Of a DNA stretch of 64,000 bases, positions 55,838 through 63,500 are shown in pieces. A model generated the notes under the pieces. It was not told where the DNA came from. It was given only the letters and a program-made list of their open reading frames with translations, and searched no databases. The translations under genes were made by a program, and so were the position numbers. The stretch covers positions 1-64,000 of the forward strand of contig NZ_JACJSG010000039.1 in the NCBI RefSeq assembly GCF_014697625.1, in the 5' to 3' direction. Every line of letters begins with the position of its first letter. The first letter of the stretch is position 1. The DNA comes from Anabaena azotica FACHB-119. Its GTDB lineage: Bacteria; Cyanobacteriota; Cyanobacteriia; Cyanobacteriales; Nostocaceae.

Positions 55838-58564
55838 ATGCCTTATAAACTTCTTAAAACACTTCTGCAAGAGCAAACTCTTACCGATGTAACTTCTAGA
55901 GTTGAGAACTACCTCTACAACGAGCAGAAACCCTTGTTAACAGATGGTAGTGCTGATGTTGAAACTTTTGTCCCCATTACCTTGAGACAATCAAGAAATT
56001 CCAGCCGACCAGGTGTCACATTGCCGTCTGATATCAACATATCTGCGGGGCTAATCTCGTCAGGAAACGCAAACTTGCTGACAAAATCAGATAGCTTTGG
56101 CATCCCTACACCAGCAACAACCGTCAGCGCAACTTACGACAATAACATTGATGGTTTATTGAGCGGGGTTAAATGGTCATCTACCTCAATCAGCTTTAGT
56201 TTCACCGACAGCATCAATGACTATGAGCTGGGTTATACAGACCGTGCATCTCATGCAATTAGCTTCCAAAAGTTAAACCTAACTCAGCAAGCTGTTGCAA
56301 GAAGATGGATAGGCTCTGGAGGAGAGTTTTACAATATCTCCCTTCTCTCGCCCTTTGAACTGACCGGTACAAGCGATCGCGATGCTACTATTCGCATGGC
56401 AATGTCTAGTGTACCGAACACAGCTTTTGCCTATTACCCAAATAGCTCTTATGTGGAAGGCGGCGACGCATGGTTTAATCCCAACAGTTACAACAATCCC
56501 GTCATTGGTAACTATGCTTATCACACCTTCGGACACGAGCTTGGTCATGCACTAGGACTCAAGCATGGTCAAGAGCTTGGCGGTGTTCGCAATGTCGCTA
56601 TGAACTCTGACCGTGACTCAATGGAGTTCTCAATTATGACCTACCGTTCTTACGTAGGTCATGATTTGAATGCTCTACCCTACTACACCAACGAAACTTG
56701 GGGATATGCACAGTCGTTAATGATGTATGACATCAGAGCGATTCAACAAATGTATGGTGCATGGTTTGGGTATAACTCCACCAACACAACCTACACCTTT
56801 TCAACTACCACCGGAGAAATGTTCATCAACGGCGTTGGACAAGGTACACCTGGTGCAAACCGCATCTTCCGCACCATCTGGGATGGTAACGGGATTGATA
56901 CTTACGACTTCTCAAACTACACCACTAACCTATCAATCAACCTAACGCCCGGTGGTTGGACAGACCTCGACGTTGGTGGTAATTTCCAACGAGCAATGCT
57001 TAACGCTGGCTATGGTGGTATCACCCGATATGCCAGAGGCCATGTTTTCAACGCGCTTCAGTACAACGGTGATGTCCGCTCACTGATCGAAAACGCCAAC
57101 GGTGGCTCCGGTAACGACACAATTATTGGTAACATTGCTAACAACGTCCTCAACGGCAATGGTGGTAACGACACTATTAACGGTGGTGCGGGAGCGGATA
57201 CCACCAATGGCGGCAGTGGCAACGATCGCATCATTGACGATGATGCTGTCAGCTTTGATATTCATGACGGTGGAGATGGTATTGACACGATTGATTACTC
57301 TCAAATTACCTTCGCGTCAGGAGTGGTTACTATCAATCTCGCAACTAGTACCACCTCAGTTACTGGTGGAAACACTGAAACAATTCGCAACTTCGAGAAC
57401 GTTGAAGGTAGCCAAGGTGGTGAAACCATTATTGGTAACAGTGCTAACAATGTCCTCAACGGTAATGGCGGCAATGATATTATTGACGGTGGCGCTGGCA
57501 ACGACACTATTAACGGTGGTGCTGGCGTTGATACTACTAATGGCGGACTTGGCAACGATCGCATCATTGATGATGATGCTGTCAGCTTTGATATTCATGA
57601 TGGTGGAGATGGTACGGACACGATTGATTATTCCAAAGTTACCTTTGCGTCAGGAGTAGTCACTATTAATCTGGCAACCAGTACCACCTCAGTGACTGGT
57701 GGAAACACTGAAACTATTCGCAACTTTGAGAACGTTGAAGGTAGCCAAGGTGGTGAGACCATTATTGGTAATAGTGCTAACAATATCCTCAATGGTAATG
57801 GCGGCGATGACACTATTAACGCTGGTGCGGGAGTTGATACCACTAATGGCGGCAGTGGCAGCGATCGCATCATTGACAATGATTTTGTCAACTTTGATAT
57901 TCATGATGGTGGCAGTGGTACTGACACGATTGATTACTCTCAAGTTACCTTCGGGTCAGGAGTAGTTACTATCAATTTGGCGACCAGTACAACCTCGGTT
58001 GCGGTTACTGGTGGTAATACTGAAACAATTCGTAACTTTGAGAACGTTGAAGGTAGCCAAGGGGGTGAAACCATTATCGGTTCCTCTGGTAACAACCTCC
58101 TCAAGGGCAATGGCGGCAATGACTTGATTAACGGTGGTGCTGGGAATGACACTTTAATCGGTGGTGATGGTAATGACTCTCTCGTAGGTGGCACTGGTAA
58201 AGATACTTTAACTGGTGGCAGTGGGTTTGATAAATTCATCTACAATGCCCTGAACGAATCTTTATTAGCCAGCTATGATGTCATAACTGACTATGTGAGT
58301 GGAGAGCAAATTGATGCTATTAGTTCTATCTTTGCTGTAACACTCAATAGTTCTGTTGGTAATGCTGCTAGTTTAAGTGCATCAGCTATCTCTACTGTAC
58401 TAACTACTGGTGTGTTTACTGCCAACAGTGCTAAAGCATTTACCGTTACCGGAATGAACGGAACTTTCATCGCTTTGAATAACTCAGTTTCTGGCTTTGA
58501 TTCTGTAAATGACTCCATCCTATTCCTACAGAATTATACACTGGGGTCTGTTTCTATTGTTTAA
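55838..58564 (+). CDS. Serralysin-like RTX metalloprotease (peptidase M10 family)
   Basis: 908 residues. An N-terminal segment without signal peptide (1-100) is followed by the catalytic domain. The zinc motif is HELGHALGLKH with His233, Glu234, His237 and His243, and the Met-turn is in FSIMTYRSY. The domain is followed by a serralysin C-terminal-like MYDIRAIQQMYGAWFGYN and WDGNGIDTYDFSNYTTNLSI. From about 430 to 790 come calcium-binding RTX nonapeptides (GGxGxDxxx) arranged in three roughly 104-111-residue blocks. The last 110 residues (FDKFIYNALNESLLASYDVI onwards) are a type I secretion C-terminus. The protein should be secreted through a TolC/ABC exporter and fold in external calcium. No exporter genes are nearby. 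Confidence 0.92.
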   Translation: MPYKLLKTLLQEQTLTDVTSRVENYLYNEQKPLLTDGSADVETFVPITLRQSRNSSRPGVTLPSDINISAGLISSGNANLLTKSDSFGIPTPATTVSATYDNNIDGLLSGVKWSSTSISFSFTDSINDYELGYTDRASHAISFQKLNLTQQAVARRWIGSGGEFYNISLLSPFELTGTSDRDATIRMAMSSVPNTAFAYYPNSSYVEGGDAWFNPNSYNNPVIGNYAYHTFGHELGHALGLKHGQELGGVRNVAMNSDRDSMEFSIMTYRSYVGHDLNALPYYTNETWGYAQSLMMYDIRAIQQMYGAWFGYNSTNTTYTFSTTTGEMFINGVGQGTPGANRIFRTIWDGNGIDTYDFSNYTTNLSINLTPGGWTDLDVGGNFQRAMLNAGYGGITRYARGHVFNALQYNGDVRSLIENANGGSGNDTIIGNIANNVLNGNGGNDTINGGAGADTTNGGSGNDRIIDDDAVSFDIHDGGDGIDTIDYSQITFASGVVTINLATSTTSVTGGNTETIRNFENVEGSQGGETIIGNSANNVLNGNGGNDIIDGGAGNDTINGGAGVDTTNGGLGNDRIIDDDAVSFDIHDGGDGTDTIDYSKVTFASGVVTINLATSTTSVTGGNTETIRNFENVEGSQGGETIIGNSANNILNGNGGDDTINAGAGVDTTNGGSGSDRIIDNDFVNFDIHDGGSGTDTIDYSQVTFGSGVVTINLATSTTSVAVTGGNTETIRNFENVEGSQGGETIIGSSGNNLLKGNGGNDLINGGAGNDTLIGGDGNDSLVGGTGKDTLTGGSGFDKFIYNALNESLLASYDVITDYVSGEQIDAISSIFAVTLNSSVGNAASLSASAISTVLTTGVFTANSAKAFTVTGMNGTFIALNNSVSGFDSVNDSILFLQNYTLGSVSIV
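57100..58090 (+). repeat. Intragenic long repeats in the RTX region
   Basis: The segment ending GTTGAAGGTAGCCAAGGTGG recurs at 57404, 57737 and 58049, that is at 333- and 312-bp spacing. Blocks share long identical DNA runs, so expansion or conversion is recent; the difference in length comes from one inserted RTX unit. Confidence 0.85.
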
Positions 58565-58658
58565 CGTGAGTTCGACCAGCGTTGTTTTGACCTCACCCCC
58601 AACCCCTCTCCTACGAGGAGAGGGAGGTTGGGAGGGAGAGGTTCATCGAACTCACGTT
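58563..58658. mobile_element. 96-bp element with AACGTGAGTTCGA ends on the protease stop codon
   Basis: Perfect 13-bp inverted ends AACGTGAGTTCGA (58563) and TCGAACTCACGTT (58646-58658) enclose a strong hairpin, ccctctcctacgaggagagg. The first two bases complete the protease TAA. It may also serve as its transcription terminator. Confidence 0.75.
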
Positions 58659-58690
58659 TGTTTAGAGGAGGTTAATTGCCGATAGGCGTT

Positions 58691-58787
58691 ATACTCAATT
58701 CTCTGAGAAGCTGCAACAGATAAATTCTGTAGAGACGTTGCCTGCAACGTCTCTACAACAAATTGCATCTTCATAAAGAAACGGTAT
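58691..58787. mobile_element. MITE, family 1, copy 3
   Basis: 97 bp, with ends ATACTCAATTCTCTGAGAAG and the complement of CATCTTCATAAAGAAACGGTAT. The centre gagacgttgcctgcaacgtc has one change from the palindrome of the other copies. Confidence 0.8.
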
Positions 58788-58829
58788 TAAAAGTTAAAGT
58801 AGGGTGGGTATACCTCATCCTACAATTAC

Positions 58830-58965
58830 TTATCGTAAATAAAAGGGTTTAAGACCCCTACGTCTATACGTAGTATCAGTTTCATTCGGGGTTTAAATCC
58901 CCGACTGTTCGCGTAGCGTGCCGTAGGCAAAATGTCTTTAATGCGCGAATGCGCGAATTGTTAAT
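58830..58965. repeat. 136-bp inverted repeat, left copy
   Basis: Matches 60954-61089 in inverted orientation with about two mismatches (ctatacgtagta versus ctatacctagta; tttcattcgg versus tttcagtcgg). Includes a cggggtttaaatccccg palindrome and the motif atgcgcgaatgcgcgaattg at its inner end. Confidence 0.93.
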
Positions 58966-58972
58966 ATGGTCA

Positions 58973-59803
58973 ATGGCACACAATAGATATTTTAAAAAGC
59001 ATCAGTTGGTAATTATCTGTTTTACGGCTTGTATAGTTACTTTATTAGCTGTTTCTAAACCGTTAGCTCAAGAAATATCCCAGTACCTAAACGAAGATGT
59101 CCTCATGACCAATCAATCAGAATTGCCAAATAATGCTCAGTTGTATCCATTTTCGAGCAATCAAAATCGGGTAATTCATTTGTATGCAGATGAATTTGAT
59201 TTTCAATCTCATCTGGAATTTCCATCTTCAGTCAAAACAAATCCAGTTAAATATGCAGAGTCTATTACCCAGGATAATCAGGGAGCTATTGATATTATTT
59301 TGATCAATGAGGGTAATACCACCAAATATCTGTTTAAAGTTACCAGTATACCTAAACAGCAATGTACATCAGACGCGACTAGCTCATGTCAACCAAGAAC
59401 AGCAATTCAACCAGCCAGAGGTAATGTTGCGGATATTCAAGTTGTACTTTCAGGAAGTAAATTGTTGCCAGGAACCTATAGCTTTGGCAAAGACCAAGCA
59501 ATACCTGTAGAAGATTTCATGATTAACTCACGTCAACTATACTCAGACTCTTCTCATGGTAAGCTAGGCTGCCAAACATGGGGAGTAGGAGCGATCGCTG
59601 TTAAAAAGGCTATTTATAACGTGAATGACAAGCTAGAATATCTTGAAGTCAGCTTGTTTCGAGTCTGCGAAGAAACAGCACCTTTTCCACCCACATTATC
59701 ACAGGACAATGTTTTGCAAGCGGAAGTGGAAAACATCAAAAAATACACTTACCATGCGTCTTGGCGTTGTCATCTAAAAGTTGTGGCAGAAGGTTCACTC
59801 TGA
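58973..59803 (+). CDS. Secreted or membrane-anchored protein of unknown function
   Basis: 276 residues from the ATG at 58973 (MAHNRYFKKHQLVIICFTAC). A basic N-terminus plus hydrophobic segment ending PLAQ indicates a signal peptide, cleaved near residue 33. The rest is a soluble domain with four Cys (QCTSDATSSCQ, GCQTWGVG, RVCEET) and a C-terminal SWRCHL. It includes DEFDFQSHLEFPSSVKTNPV and GNVADIQVVLSGSKLLPGTY. Family not recognised. The frame can be extended eight codons into the left 136-bp repeat (ATG 58949), which would give a longer N-terminus; the chosen start gives a standard signal peptide. Confidence 0.65.
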   Translation: MAHNRYFKKHQLVIICFTACIVTLLAVSKPLAQEISQYLNEDVLMTNQSELPNNAQLYPFSSNQNRVIHLYADEFDFQSHLEFPSSVKTNPVKYAESITQDNQGAIDIILINEGNTTKYLFKVTSIPKQQCTSDATSSCQPRTAIQPARGNVADIQVVLSGSKLLPGTYSFGKDQAIPVEDFMINSRQLYSDSSHGKLGCQTWGVGAIAVKKAIYNVNDKLEYLEVSLFRVCEETAPFPPTLSQDNVLQAEVENIKKYTYHASWRCHLKVVAEGSL

Positions 59804-59945
59804 AAATGAAGACGAAAAATCAAGGGTTTGGGCAAGGGTATAGGGGTATAGGGGTGTAGGTGTTCAAAACCGTGACCCCCCTATACCCTCACACCCTTAC
59901 ACCCTTACACCCAATCCCAACAAACAATCTTGGTGCGTAAGTCCT
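59804..59945. mobile_element. Non-coding element, AGGACTTACGCA family, copy 3 (inverted)
   Basis: The right end TGCGTAAGTCCT (59934-59945) is intact. The interior 'gacgaaaaatcaagggtttg' and 'acacccttacacccttacac' match copies 1 and 2 inverted. The left end is degenerate and follows the stop codon of the upstream gene immediately. Confidence 0.72.
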
Positions 59946-59948
59946 AAG

Positions 59949-60140
59949 TTATGAAGAAACTTCTTCGCCAACACTAACACCCTTGACTTTAGGAGGTACT
60001 ATGAAGCCATAATAGAAGGCTGCAAGTGCTGCTAGGGCATTAAACCAAACATTGTTACCAAACAGAGGCATTAATCCAAAAGATGTTTTGGCGAAGGGTA
60101 ATAATCCCATGATTGCCAACAAGGTATTATAAAACTTCAC
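59949..60140 (-). CDS. Short membrane protein, DUF4383-like fragment
   Basis: 63 residues from a GTG at 60140. AIMGLLPFAKTSFGLMPLFG followed by NNVWFNALAALAAFYYGFIV resembles the C-terminal half of DUF4383 proteins, where a (N)TTFGLxPLxGNDVW-type motif precedes the last helix. Those proteins are about twice this length, so this is probably a truncated copy or a small paralogue. One or two membrane helices. The frame is open upstream for 17 codons but has no ATG. It lies inside the segment bounded by the 136-bp inverted repeats. Confidence 0.4.
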   Translation of the reverse strand: MKFYNTLLAIMGLLPFAKTSFGLMPLFGNNVWFNALAALAAFYYGFIVPPKVKGVSVGEEVSS

Positions 60141-60181
60141 TGAAAATATAATCAGATATAAACAGATGTAATCAAATTCAA

Positions 60182-60328
60182 TTAGGAGTCTTTAAGGTTT
60201 CTAACCAATTCTCTAATTACGTCTGTTTTCTCTCTACCATATTTTTTATAAAACTCCTCCAATATTTCAACTTCGTACTGACTAAAACCAACCGAGATAC
60301 GCTTAACAGTCCATTTACCTCCTGCCAT
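60182..60328 (-). CDS. Small ribbon-helix-helix (CopG-like) protein
   Basis: 48 residues, ATG at 60328, TAA at 60182-60184. The sequence MAGGKWTVKRISVGFSQYEV, then EILEEFYKKYGREKTDVIRE and LVRNLKDS, shows an N-terminal beta strand with alternating residues (TVKRISVGF) and two helices separated by GREKTDVI, the ribbon-helix-helix pattern of small DNA-binding repressors and antitoxins. Upstream of the start, AGGTGCAAATT gives a weak ribosome binding site. No toxin gene overlaps it. Its neighbours are the small membrane fragment at 59949 and the stress protein at 60525. Confidence 0.6.
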   Translation of the reverse strand: MAGGKWTVKRISVGFSQYEVEILEEFYKKYGREKTDVIRELVRNLKDS

Positions 60329-60524
60329 AATTTGCACCTAAATGAGCTATTATAGATGTTAATATCATGGTCGTAGCTATGCAGTTAGTAGAAAAGCATT
60401 TAATTAAAAAGTCTCATAAATTTTATAAAGAACTAGATAATTTCCAACGCTCAAGACTTTAAACCAATTTTAATTTGTGGCAAGGCAATAAAATCATGTA
60501 ACCAACAGTACAACAAATGCAAGG

Positions 60525-60920
60525 CTAAATTACAACTAATGCGTTGACTAGATTCTGTGTGGCGGCTGCACTCACAGCCACACCGCCAATGCTAGATACC
60601 AATGCTACACCCACAGAACCTGCTGCTAATACTGTGCCTAAACCTGGAAGTGCTAAACTGCTCAAACCGATTAACAGTGTACCCCAGCTAGTGGCGGATA
60701 GGGTATCGCCGATCGCACCTGTTGTATCTACGTTCTCTTTACCGATGCGATCGCTTGTTTGCACTTCTTGTTGCAAGTTCTCGGTTCTTTCTGCATCCTT
60801 AGCAATAACCGAGATTTTTTCTGTAGGAAAGTTTGCCGCTTTCAAGTCATGAATTGCTTGCTCAATTGCCTGAGATTTTGCAAATACACCTATGCCATGT
60901 TTCAGTATTGCGGTTTCCAT
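60525..60920 (-). CDS. General-stress-protein-17M-like protein
   Basis: 131 residues. The N-terminal half (KHGIGVFAKSQAIEQAIHDL, KAANFPTEKISVIAKDAERT) is the GSP17M-type alpha/beta module found in general stress proteins. The C-terminal half is a Gly/Ala-rich hydrophobic region (GTLLIGLSSLALPGLGTVLA, then AGSVGVALVSSIGGVAVSAA) ending abruptly in LVNALVVI. Relatives usually continue past this point with a further segment, so the C-terminus may be lost. Function: stress-associated, unknown mechanism. Its 5' end faces the right-hand 136-bp repeat, 34 bp away. Confidence 0.65.
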   Translation of the reverse strand: METAILKHGIGVFAKSQAIEQAIHDLKAANFPTEKISVIAKDAERTENLQQEVQTSDRIGKENVDTTGAIGDTLSATSWGTLLIGLSSLALPGLGTVLAAGSVGVALVSSIGGVAVSAAATQNLVNALVVI

Positions 60921-60953
60921 AGTTTGTGCTTTCCCAATAACAGCTAAAGACTA

Positions 60954-61089
60954 ATTAACAATTCGCGCATTCGCGCATTAAAGACATTTTGCCTACGGCA
61001 CGCTACGCGAACAGTCGGGGATTTAAACCCCGACTGAAACTGATACTAGGTATAGACGTAGGGGTCTTAAACCCTTTTATTTACGATAA
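60954..61089. repeat. 136-bp inverted repeat, right copy
   Basis: Inverted partner of 58830-58965. Together they bound a 1,988-bp interior containing four genes. Each copy lies just upstream of the outermost gene on its side, which reads inward. Confidence 0.93.
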
Positions 61090-61567
61090 ATTATTTTAAA
61101 ATACTCAAATTGAGCAATAATTCATTAAGTTAATTACAACAATTAGCTGCTAATTTTGTCTTCTAACCAAAGATATTTTTTTTACTAAAACCACAGCATA
61201 TTTATTTATAACTTTAGGTATAGGTGATAGGGAACAGGGGACAGGTGAGTCCAGTCCTGTAGGCGGGTTTCCCGCCGTAGGGAACTGGCGAACCCGAAGG
61301 GGAACAGCAGAGAAAGTATAACAATTCCCTGATAGGTTAGGACACCGACTAAGCATAAAATGCCTATAAGAACTGGCTTAACTCACATCTTGCACCACTC
61401 TCTTATTGACAAAACAACAGTCCCAAAAGCTTATTATTTCGTAGGTTGGGGAGTGCAGGGAGCCACCTACTTATTGAGAAGGTGCAACATATGAATTAAA
61501 AGACTGTAACCTGTAACCTATCCCCTGTCCCCTATCCCCTGTCACCTGTCCCCTGTCCCCTACTTGA
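61090..61567. other. Repeat-bearing intergenic region
   Basis: Contains ctgtaggcgggtttcccgccgtaggg near 61257-61283 (a hairpin) and a cccctgtcccctatcccctg array at 61512-61560. No gene seen. Confidence 0.6.
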
Positions 61568-62653
61568 CTATCTGCGACTAACAGTCAAACCAACTGTACT
61601 GCGGTGATATCCGTTTTTAGCAAAGCGCTGTTGGAGAATTTGCCGATAAACTTCTTCGTAGCCTTCTGTCATGGCTTCCATGCTAAAACGATTCTGCACA
61701 TACTGCCGACAAGCATAACGGTCTAATTCGGGAACTTTAGCGATCGCACTGATGCACTCTTCTACATTACTGCATAGGAAACCTGTTTTACCTTGGGCTA
61801 CCACTTCTGGAGTCGATCCCAGTCTCATCGCAATTACTGGTGTACCTGATGCCATTGACTCTACCATGACTAACCCGAATGGTTCCCTCCAGGTGATGGG
61901 GAACAAGGTAGCGACAGCACCTCCCATCATGGCATTTTTTTGTTGATGATTTGCTTCACCTAAATACTCTATTTGCTTACCATCAATAAAAGGTTTAACT
62001 TGTTTAGCAAAATATTCTTGATCAACAAGGTCTATCTTACCCGCCATTTTCAAACGCCAGCCTGTTTTTTTCGCAATTTCTATCGCTAGATGCGGGCCTT
62101 TTTCTGGAGACATTCTGCCCAAAAATGCTAAATATGGCGGTTCCTCTGGTTGGGGATAAAATTTATAGCTACTAACATCAATACCGTTATAAACAGTGCT
62201 GACATAATTCAGCCCTAATTTAGTTTCCCTTTGTGCATCGGAAATACTCACATAAGGCTGAAATTTGGCATATTGAAACATTTTTTCGTTATCAGGAGTA
62301 AAAACTCCATGTAAGGTGTGAACTGTGGGAGTTTTCACTAGCTTTGCATAGGGTAACGATGCACAACCCATGTGTGAGTGAATAATATCAAACTCGTCTG
62401 CACGTTCATATACTGTACTTAATTGCAGCATTTCATAAATATTATATTCCTTCACAGTGGAATCAAGTCTTAGCGCACGGGGATGAACGGATACTAGCTT
62501 TGCCAAACTGATAGAGTCCCCCGTAGCAAACAATGTGACTTCATGTCCGCGTCGGACTAACTCATCTGTTAGTAACCCCACCACTAACTCTATACCACCA
62601 TAAGCTGGCGGGGGTACTCTCTCCCATAATGGAGCGACTTGAGCAATTCGCAT
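61568..62653 (-). CDS. Glycosyltransferase family 4
   Basis: 361 residues from the ATG at 62653 (MRIAQVAPLWERVPPPAYGG), with AGGAGG ending seven bases upstream. GT-B fold: the acceptor-side loop PPAYGGIELVVGLLTDELV; DIIHSHMGCASLPYAKLV; the donor-side block YLAFLGRMSPEKGPHLAIEI; and the EX7E nucleotide-sugar motif in REPFGLVMVESMASGTPVIA. Such enzymes transfer sugars from nucleotide donors to lipids, polysaccharides or small molecules. Donor and acceptor are unknown. The gene stands alone, with no polysaccharide cluster around it. Confidence 0.92.
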   Translation of the reverse strand: MRIAQVAPLWERVPPPAYGGIELVVGLLTDELVRRGHEVTLFATGDSISLAKLVSVHPRALRLDSTVKEYNIYEMLQLSTVYERADEFDIIHSHMGCASLPYAKLVKTPTVHTLHGVFTPDNEKMFQYAKFQPYVSISDAQRETKLGLNYVSTVYNGIDVSSYKFYPQPEEPPYLAFLGRMSPEKGPHLAIEIAKKTGWRLKMAGKIDLVDQEYFAKQVKPFIDGKQIEYLGEANHQQKNAMMGGAVATLFPITWREPFGLVMVESMASGTPVIAMRLGSTPEVVAQGKTGFLCSNVEECISAIAKVPELDRYACRQYVQNRFSMEAMTEGYEEVYRQILQQRFAKNGYHRSTVGLTVSRR

Positions 62654-63034
62654 CACAAACCTCCTACAAACTAAGATTTGAATTCGGTGTGTTTGTTTTA
62701 TGTTTCAAGAGTGCTTATATTTAAGCATGTTTGCACAAAAAACTAGTTTTTCACACCAAGTTAAAAATTAATTACTAAAATTAATTACCTCTAAATAATA
62801 TGTTTTATATTTCTTGCTTCCTGTCTATCTTTATAGAGAATTTTCCCTATTCCCAAGAGGTAAACTTTATTTTATGATTCATATATTATGTACTGTTAAT
62901 AAGCAGCTAAAATTATTTTATGACTTTGAGTGGTAAGGGGAAGGTTTCATACTGTTGTTGATTTTTTTGTTAACGGGATTGAATCCATGATTGATGTCCA
63001 CCTACTTAACTATTAGCAATCAATCAAAGCATTA

Positions 63035-63344
63035 AGAGATGATTTATAAAGTAAACCTTAAATTGTCGGGTGCGTTAAAGCAGCGCTTAACGCACCGTAT
63101 TTGCTGGTGCGTTACGGCTAATTTCTCATTTCGCCAACGCTCAAATCCTGACATAGCCGTAACACAACGGCAATAAAGCTCTAGGAATATCCACACCGCT
63201 TTTTGCCTCCCCTACTTATACCGTTTCTTGATGAAGATGCACTTTATTCTGCGCTGTAGAGATGGGCATGCCAATCTCTACATTGTTTATTCGGCGCAAC
63301 TTCATGGAGAATTGGTATTAATATTTACTTTATAAATAGCCTCT
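63035..63344. mobile_element. 310-bp element with AGAG..ATTTATAAAGTAAA ends, carrying a nested MITE
   Basis: Left end agagatgatttataaagtaa, right end tttactttataaatagcctct: inverted with few mismatches. The interior begins with ggtgcgttaaagcagcgctt / aacgcacc hairpins and contains the family-1 MITE at 63218-63318. A solo end (gagatactttataaagtaaa) is near 33002-33021. Confidence 0.7.
63218..63318. mobile_element. MITE, family 1, copy 4 (inverted, nested)
   Basis: ATACCGTTTCTTGATGAAGA at left and CTTCATGGAGAATTGGTAT at right. The central palindrome is altered to gagatgggcatgccaatctc. Confidence 0.85.
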
Positions 63345-63431
63345 AAGAAGATAGAGCAGGGAAAAGGGAACAGGTTTAGAAGGCTTTTTGTATATGGCTT
63401 TGTTCTGAAAATTTGTACCTTTAAAACAAAT

Positions 63432-63455
63432 CTCCCACTTGTTGAAGAGTGGGAG
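63432..63455 (+). other. Hairpin resembling a tnpB right end
   Basis: CTCCCACT and AGTGGGAG pair around tgttgaag, followed by tgtttaag. The 'aatctCCC...GGGagtgt' form resembles the right-end hairpin at 13506-13531. A solo right end or an unrelated terminator-like hairpin are both possible. Confidence 0.35.
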
Positions 63456-63500
63456 TGTTTAAGTATAATATGTAATTTGCATTATGTTGAATTTGAATTT

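Larger units (their letters stand above)
62654..63500. other. Intergenic region with nested elements
   Basis: AT-rich stretch 62654-63030 (no feature seen), then the composite element 63035-63344, then a hairpin at 63432-63455. No gene. Confidence 0.6.

Noticed and set aside
57102-58239. Several long frames on both strands inside the metalloprotease gene
   Set aside because: Shadow frames created by the repetitive RTX codons; the serralysin frame is the coding one.
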